From contig WRCR01000115.1 in assembly GCA_009783865.1 (NCBI GenBank), positions 1 through 10,213 of the forward strand: a DNA stretch of 10,213 bases, read 5' to 3'. Below are positions 7,124 to 10,213 of the stretch, one piece after another. Under the pieces are notes generated by a model. That model made no database searches. It saw only the letters and a program-made list of their open reading frames with translations, and had not been told where the DNA came from. Source of the stretch: Planctomycetaceae bacterium (GTDB lineage: Bacteria > Planctomycetota > Planctomycetia > Pirellulales > Thermoguttaceae). Both the position numbers and the translations under genes were made by a program. Position 1 is the stretch's first letter, and each line of letters starts with the position of its first letter.

Positions 7124-7303
7124 TCCGAAACGGAACTAACCGAAGAAGAACGTGAACGAAAATTAACGGCATACTATGAACGCGAAATCCAAAAAGCCCT
7201 TGAAAGCAACCAGTGGATTCCCTTAACACCGGAATACTGGAACGAATTTCTCCGAAAACGGGAAGAAATAAAAGCCGCTAGAAAAGCCGGAAAACAATCA
7301 TGA
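7085..7303 (+). CDS. Putative antitoxin, module 1
   Basis: This is a 72-residue, highly charged small protein directly before a ParE/RelE-type toxin, so it is called an antitoxin by position. An in-frame ATG at 7040 exists, but it lies on the promoter, and GGAGGA five bases before ATG 7085 fixes the start. The N-terminus (MSTQSLPNVPEQN) is polar and looks disordered. Residues about 18-40 are charged and likely helical. The part around ESNQWIPLTPEYW (40-52) followed by a basic helix resembles the toxin-wrapping half of ParD-like antitoxins. I see no ribbon-helix-helix, helix-turn-helix or AbrB-type DNA-binding domain. The stop overlaps the toxin start (ATGA at 7300-7303), typical of translational coupling. 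It is a paralog of the protein at 9388-9615; 23 of the first 26 residues are identical. Confidence 0.75.
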   Translation: MSTQSLPNVPEQNSETELTEEERERKLTAYYEREIQKALESNQWIPLTPEYWNEFLRKREEIKAARKAGKQS

Positions 7304-7617
7304 GTTTATTGCTCCGCATTGAAACAAATGCCGAGAACGATTTGTCGGAAATCGGCAATTACTTCGACGAAATCAGCGATACGCTTTCGCAGAAATTTTA
7401 TACGCAGTTTTGGAAAACGGCACAAAAACTCACCAAGTTTCCTGACCTCGGCGAAAGACGTGACTATTCCAATCCCGAATACACCAATATACGCATTTGG
7501 CAAGTTGACGGCTTTCCGAATCACTTGATTTTCTACCGTCTTAAAGACGACATGTTGCAAATCCTGCGTGTACTCCATGGGGCAAGGGACTACGAAACGA
7601 TATTTAACGAAGAGTAA
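7300..7617 (+). CDS. ParE/RelE-family toxin, module 1
   Basis: This 105-residue protein has the size and fold signature of type II ParE/RelE toxins. An N-terminal helical part contains NDLSEIGNYF (13-22) and FPDLGE (47-52); a beta core holds IRIWQV, FPNHLIFYR (72-80) and the terminal LQILRVLHGARD (86-97). Family members either block DNA gyrase (ParE) or cut mRNA on the ribosome (RelE). The RVLHGARD ending is common in ParE-like proteins, so gyrase poisoning is the better guess, not proven. Its start overlaps the antitoxin stop. The PstS-like gene begins 5 bases after its stop. Against the second toxin (9612-9929), my ungapped count gives 25 of 64 identities in residues 1-64 but 37 of 41 in residues 65-105. 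Confidence 0.87.
   Translation: MSLLLRIETNAENDLSEIGNYFDEISDTLSQKFYTQFWKTAQKLTKFPDLGERRDYSNPEYTNIRIWQVDGFPNHLIFYRLKDDMLQILRVLHGARDYETIFNEE
7582..7615 (+). repeat. 34-bp perfect direct repeat, copy 1 (toxin 3' end)
   Basis: It is identical to 9894-9927 and covers the last codons of the toxin up to the first base of the stop codon. A further 17-base identical block sits just before it (7552-7568, equal to 9864-9880). The two toxins use different stop codons (TAA and TGA) immediately after the repeat, where similarity ends. Confidence 0.93.
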
Positions 7618-7622
7618 TAATA

Positions 7623-9293
7623 ATGAAACATCCCAAGCGGTTCTTGTATCTCGGCATCGTTCTCTTGATATGCGGTGCGGCTGCGTTTTTCGTCCGGCAG
7701 CAAATATTTCCGCCGAAGATGAGTCCATCTGAGTACCTCCTGAAGCACAATATTCAGACGCTGGAAGGTTTGACCGAAAAGCACTTTGAATTTCTATTGT
7801 CCGGCGTTCCGAAGAAACATCGCAAGGGCATGGTCGAGAAACTGACCGATATTGACAAGATGTCCCCGGCAATGAAACAAGGGATAAACGAACTATACGG
7901 CATTGTCTATTGCTACAAGGATTATCCGCCCGTGTACGACCCGGGACGGAAATCGGAATACATCGAAAAATCGGTTGCCGAATGGTATCAGTACACTGAC
8001 GATAGAATAGAAAAATTTAAAAACTGGCGGGAAAAAGACCCGAAAACACGTGAGTCCGAATCCTTGGTACGGTCTTTGTATTTATTTCAACTGTCGGAAC
8101 AGCAAAAAGAGCGGCTCCGCAACGGCAAACCGATGTTTGACAACCCTTATATTGGATTTTTGGCAAACATATCTTCCGCTTCGTGGGAATCCGCTTTGTG
8201 GGGACATTCTGACCCAGTGCAGGCATACATGTTTGAACGCCGCAACGAGGAACTCGCACCGCTGAAAGTTGACGCAACGCCGAACCTTGTGCAACTGAAC
8301 TTGACGATAGGCGACATTGAACGCTGGGACGGCTCGACCAGTTTGCAGCCGGTTGCCCGCATCATCGCTGCCCGCGCTGCCGAAATTCCGTGGAAATGGC
8401 GGCCTCCCGGCAGTTTTCATCAACGAGACGGTTCCGAAATTGTACTAACTGACCATTATTTGTGGGCAGTCGACGATGAAGTAGCAATCGTACCGGAAGA
8501 AAATTACAATCGTCTTTATACAAGATTTCCGTCGTATCACCCAAACGCACTTTCTGCGTCTCCGCTCCCAAAGTACGCGCCTGGATTTAGACCGACATCG
8601 GAATTTTTGAATTACTTCAAGTTCAACCAGACACATGGTGCGTTTGTCAACGTGATTGAAGGTCATCGGGACTTGATGTTCGCCACACGCCGACCGTCAC
8701 CGGACGAATTGAAACTCGCCAAGGAGAAGAACGTTGAATTGGAATGTACCCCGTTTGCGCGGGACGCTTTTGTGTTCATCGTCAATCGGCACAATCCCGT
8801 CCGCAATTTGACTTTACAACAAGTCCGTGATATTTTTGCAGGCAAAATCACGAAATGGAAAAGAGCCGGCGGTTTCGCCGGAACGGTGCATCCGCTAATC
8901 CGCGACCGCAATTCGGGAAGCGAAGAACTCATGCGGGAACTCGTCATGAAAAACGTGCTGGTTCCCGCCAATTTCCGGCACCAGTTAATCAGCGGCATGA
9001 GCGGACTTTTCGATGTGTTGGAGAAGGACATGGAAGGCATCGGATATACCATTCTCTACTATGACCGCTATATGGTGTGCAATCCGCATACCCGAACACT
9101 GCTAATTGACGGCATTGAACCGTCACCGCAAACGGTCGCCGATGGAACCTATCCGTTATTGTATGAATGTGTTGCCGTCACCCGAAAAGGCGGACCGAAG
9201 CGGGCGCAAGACATTGTCGATTACCTCGTTTCGGAAGAAGGGCAAGCCGTTATCCGCGAAACAGGATACTGTCCATGGCTCGGCGGCAAGTGA
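7623..9293 (+). CDS. Membrane-anchored PstS-like substrate-binding protein
   Basis: This 556-residue protein has a single N-terminal membrane segment (about residues 7-25) preceded by basic residues; no proper lipobox is seen, so it is probably anchored and faces out. Residues about 30-230 are an unrecognised, partly helical region. From about 235 the chain matches the PBP-like domain of phosphate-type ABC binding proteins: DGSTSLQP (236-243), FNQTHGAFVNVIEG (334-347), ATRRPSPDE (354-362), DAFVFIVNRHNPV (381-393), VRDIFAGKITKW (401-412), RDRNSGSEELM (427-437) and GIGYT (472-476). The ligand may be phosphate or another oxyanion. No ABC permease or ATPase is in the window, so a sensing or scavenging role is as possible as transport. 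It starts 5 bases after toxin 1 and is probably co-transcribed with that module. A second TA module follows. Confidence 0.8.
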   Translation: MKHPKRFLYLGIVLLICGAAAFFVRQQIFPPKMSPSEYLLKHNIQTLEGLTEKHFEFLLSGVPKKHRKGMVEKLTDIDKMSPAMKQGINELYGIVYCYKDYPPVYDPGRKSEYIEKSVAEWYQYTDDRIEKFKNWREKDPKTRESESLVRSLYLFQLSEQQKERLRNGKPMFDNPYIGFLANISSASWESALWGHSDPVQAYMFERRNEELAPLKVDATPNLVQLNLTIGDIERWDGSTSLQPVARIIAARAAEIPWKWRPPGSFHQRDGSEIVLTDHYLWAVDDEVAIVPEENYNRLYTRFPSYHPNALSASPLPKYAPGFRPTSEFLNYFKFNQTHGAFVNVIEGHRDLMFATRRPSPDELKLAKEKNVELECTPFARDAFVFIVNRHNPVRNLTLQQVRDIFAGKITKWKRAGGFAGTVHPLIRDRNSGSEELMRELVMKNVLVPANFRHQLISGMSGLFDVLEKDMEGIGYTILYYDRYMVCNPHTRTLLIDGIEPSPQTVADGTYPLLYECVAVTRKGGPKRAQDIVDYLVSEEGQAVIRETGYCPWLGGK

Positions 9294-9311
9294 ATGTGCT
9301 TGCACATTCAC
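9290..9311 (+). terminator. Perfect hairpin at the stop codon of the PstS-like gene
   Basis: GTGAATGTGC (9290-9299) and GCACATTCAC (9302-9311) are perfect 10-base arms around TT, in practice about nine pairs and a four-base loop. The TGA stop (9291-9293) lies inside the left arm. No T-run follows, so it is not a textbook intrinsic terminator. It ends four bases before the -35 box of the second TA module, so it could instead be an operator for that promoter. Confidence 0.5.
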
Positions 9312-9315
9312 GAAC

Positions 9316-9343
9316 TTGCTTATCCGGTGATTTTGTGTATAAC
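9316..9343 (+). promoter_or_regulatory. Promoter of the second TA module
   Basis: TTGCTT (9316-9321), a 16-base spacer and TATAAC (9338-9343) lie where module 1 has its promoter, with the shared words ACTTGC and GTGTATAA or similar. It is weaker than the module 1 promoter. GGAGGA (9377-9382) is the ribosome site for ATG 9388. Confidence 0.45.
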
Positions 9344-9376
9344 CAACGCTATTGGAGTACGAAAACCGATTTGAAT

Positions 9377-9426
9377 GGAGGAATAAAATGTCAACACAAT
9401 CCTTGCCGAATGTTCCAGAGCAAAAT
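9377..9426 (+). repeat. 50-bp perfect direct repeat, copy 2
   Basis: It is identical to 7074-7123 and covers the ribosome site, the start codon and the first codons of the second antitoxin gene. Recombination between the two copies would delete the first toxin and the PstS-like gene. Confidence 0.95.
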
Positions 9427-9615
9427 ACTGGAGTAGAACTAACCGAAGAAGAACGAGAACGGAAAATTTGGGCTTATTACGAACAAGAAGTATTGAAAGC
9501 CATTGAAAGCGACCGGTGGATTCCGGGAACACCGGAGTTTTGGGAAAATCTCCGTAAAGAAGCCCATGAACGCCGTGAAGCCCGTAAAACGTCTGCCGCA
9601 TTAAGAAACCAATGA
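9388..9615 (+). CDS. Putative antitoxin, module 2
   Basis: This 75-residue charged protein is paralogous to the module 1 antitoxin. The first 13 residues are identical and ELTEEERERK (17-26) is shared; WIP.TPE.W is kept around 44-52, while the C-terminal tail differs (EARKTSAALRNQ against AARKAGKQS). The tail is the part expected to contact the toxin, which fits pairing with a diverged toxin. An earlier in-frame ATG at 9352 lies upstream of the ribosome site and is not chosen. The stop overlaps the toxin start as ATGA (9612-9615). No DNA-binding domain is visible. The antitoxin role is inferred from position and size. Confidence 0.75.
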   Translation: MSTQSLPNVPEQNTGVELTEEERERKIWAYYEQEVLKAIESDRWIPGTPEFWENLRKEAHERREARKTSAALRNQ

Positions 9616-9929
9616 ATCGTTTTGCCCATTACGAAGAGGAGGCAAAGCAAGACCTCGCCGAGATTTTCGATTATCTCGATATGAACAGCGAAACGGCGGC
9701 GGACAAGTTTTACGACGCGGTCGAAAAAACTATTCTGCGATTGTTGAAGTCCCCGGACCTCGGCGAATTTTGCCGATTCGATAATCCGAAGACGGAAGGA
9801 ATGCGAATTTGGCGTGTCTCCGGATTTCCGAACCACTTGATATTCTATCGTTCCAAAGACGAGATGTTGCAAATCCTGCGAGTCCTTCACGGAGCAAGGG
9901 ACTACGAAACGATATTTAACGAAGAGTGA
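9612..9929 (+). CDS. ParE/RelE-family toxin, module 2
   Basis: This 105-residue toxin is of the same family and length as the one at 7300-7617. An N-terminal helical part contains KQDLAEIFDYL (12-22) and SPDLGE (47-52); then come MRIWRV, FPNHLIFYR (72-80) and LQILRVLHGARD (86-97). The first 64 residues differ from toxin 1 at 39 positions, while the last 41 differ at only four. The gene is not followed by a PstS-like gene: it ends 14 bases from the stop of the convergent FAD oxidoreductase. Whether the two antitoxins cross-protect cannot be told; the diverged halves suggest insulation. Confidence 0.87.
   Translation: MNRFAHYEEEAKQDLAEIFDYLDMNSETAADKFYDAVEKTILRLLKSPDLGEFCRFDNPKTEGMRIWRVSGFPNHLIFYRSKDEMLQILRVLHGARDYETIFNEE
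9894..9927 (+). repeat. 34-bp perfect direct repeat, copy 2 (toxin 3' end)
   Basis: It is identical to 7582-7615 and ends at the first base of the toxin stop codon. Confidence 0.93.
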
Positions 9930-9943
9930 AAAAGTGCAGCCAA

Positions 9944-10213
9944 CTACGTCTGTTTGAAAACGATGTTTTGCACTTTCTCTATATCAACATCGGCTGGGGC
10001 AACCTTGTCTTGCAATGCAACGGCGGCAGCCGTTCCGACACCGGCACCCATAGCCAGACAGATATTTTGTACGCGATAACTTGCGTGGGCTTCATGACTT
10101 CCGCTGATACAGCGTCCGACAACCAAGAGTCCTTCGACCTTCTGCGGAATCATACACGTCAATGGAATATCATACGGCTGAACGCGGGCTGCCGTTCCCT
10201 GCACTTCCTGATG
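9944..10213 (-). CDS. FAD-dependent oxidoreductase, C-terminal part (cut by window edge)
   Basis: The frame is open to the right edge, so only the last 89 residues are seen; the GTG at 10204 is internal, not a start. The segment PYDIPLTCMIP, then GLLVVGRCISGSHEAHASYR and a downstream NICLAMGAGVGTAAAVAL, is the typical C-terminal FAD-binding end of the FAD_oxidored family (Pfam PF12831 type), common in Planctomycetota. Such proteins often sit in polysaccharide or unusual-carbon catabolism loci. The N-terminal Rossmann motif lies outside the window. The gene converges on the second toxin with a 14-base gap and no visible terminator between them. Confidence 0.85.
   Translation of the reverse strand, partial: HQEVQGTAARVQPYDIPLTCMIPQKVEGLLVVGRCISGSHEAHASYRVQNICLAMGAGVGTAAAVALQDKVAPADVDIEKVQNIVFKQT

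Noticed and set aside
7074..9927. Composite transposon bounded by the repeats
   Set aside because: The repeats are parts of paralogous TA genes in direct orientation; no transposase, terminal inverted repeat or target duplication is visible.

Overview
The window looks like a piece of a Planctomycetota chromosome, possibly a gut- or sediment-type lineage of moderate GC. This is inferred from the gene mix: a Tat-exported Gfo/Idh/MocA oxidoreductase, a secreted formylglycine-type sulfatase, a squalene-hopene-cyclase-like protein and the end of an FAD-dependent oxidoreductase. There is no rRNA, tRNA, CRISPR array or recognisable transposase.

Left part (1-4044). A gene-free AT-rich stretch with foldable inverted repeats leads to a good sigma70-like promoter (196-224). 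It drives a Tat-signal Gfo/Idh/MocA oxidoreductase (270-1556). A 5-formyltetrahydrofolate cyclo-ligase gene follows after 7 bases and most likely starts at GTG 1564. It converges on, and overlaps by 21 bases, a class II terpene cyclase of the squalene-hopene cyclase type on the minus strand (2155-4044).

Middle (4045-6883). A short divergent control region with an inverted repeat separates the cyclase from an EcoRI-family adenine DNA methyltransferase (4186-5292) that has no restriction enzyme beside it and carries an EF-hand/dockerin-like loop. A secreted sulfatase lies on the minus strand (5372-6883).

Right part (6884-10213). This is the most unusual region. Two paralogous antitoxin-ParE/RelE toxin modules (7085-7617 and 9388-9929) lie in the same direction and flank a membrane-anchored PstS-like phosphate-binding-type protein (7623-9293). 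That protein starts only 5 bases after the first toxin, so module 1 and the binding protein look like one operon. The two modules share near-identical DNA at their outer edges (50 bp perfect at the antitoxin start, 34 bp perfect at the toxin end), but their cores have diverged. Each has its own promoter with an inverted repeat just upstream. The window ends inside the C-terminus of an FAD-dependent oxidoreductase on the minus strand.

How the genes work together: the Gfo/Idh oxidoreductase, sulfatase and FAD oxidoreductase fit the degradation of sulfated or unusual sugars common in this phylum, but they are not one operon here. The cyclase would make hopanoid-type lipids. The TA-binding protein-TA block and the methyltransferase look like accessory cargo.
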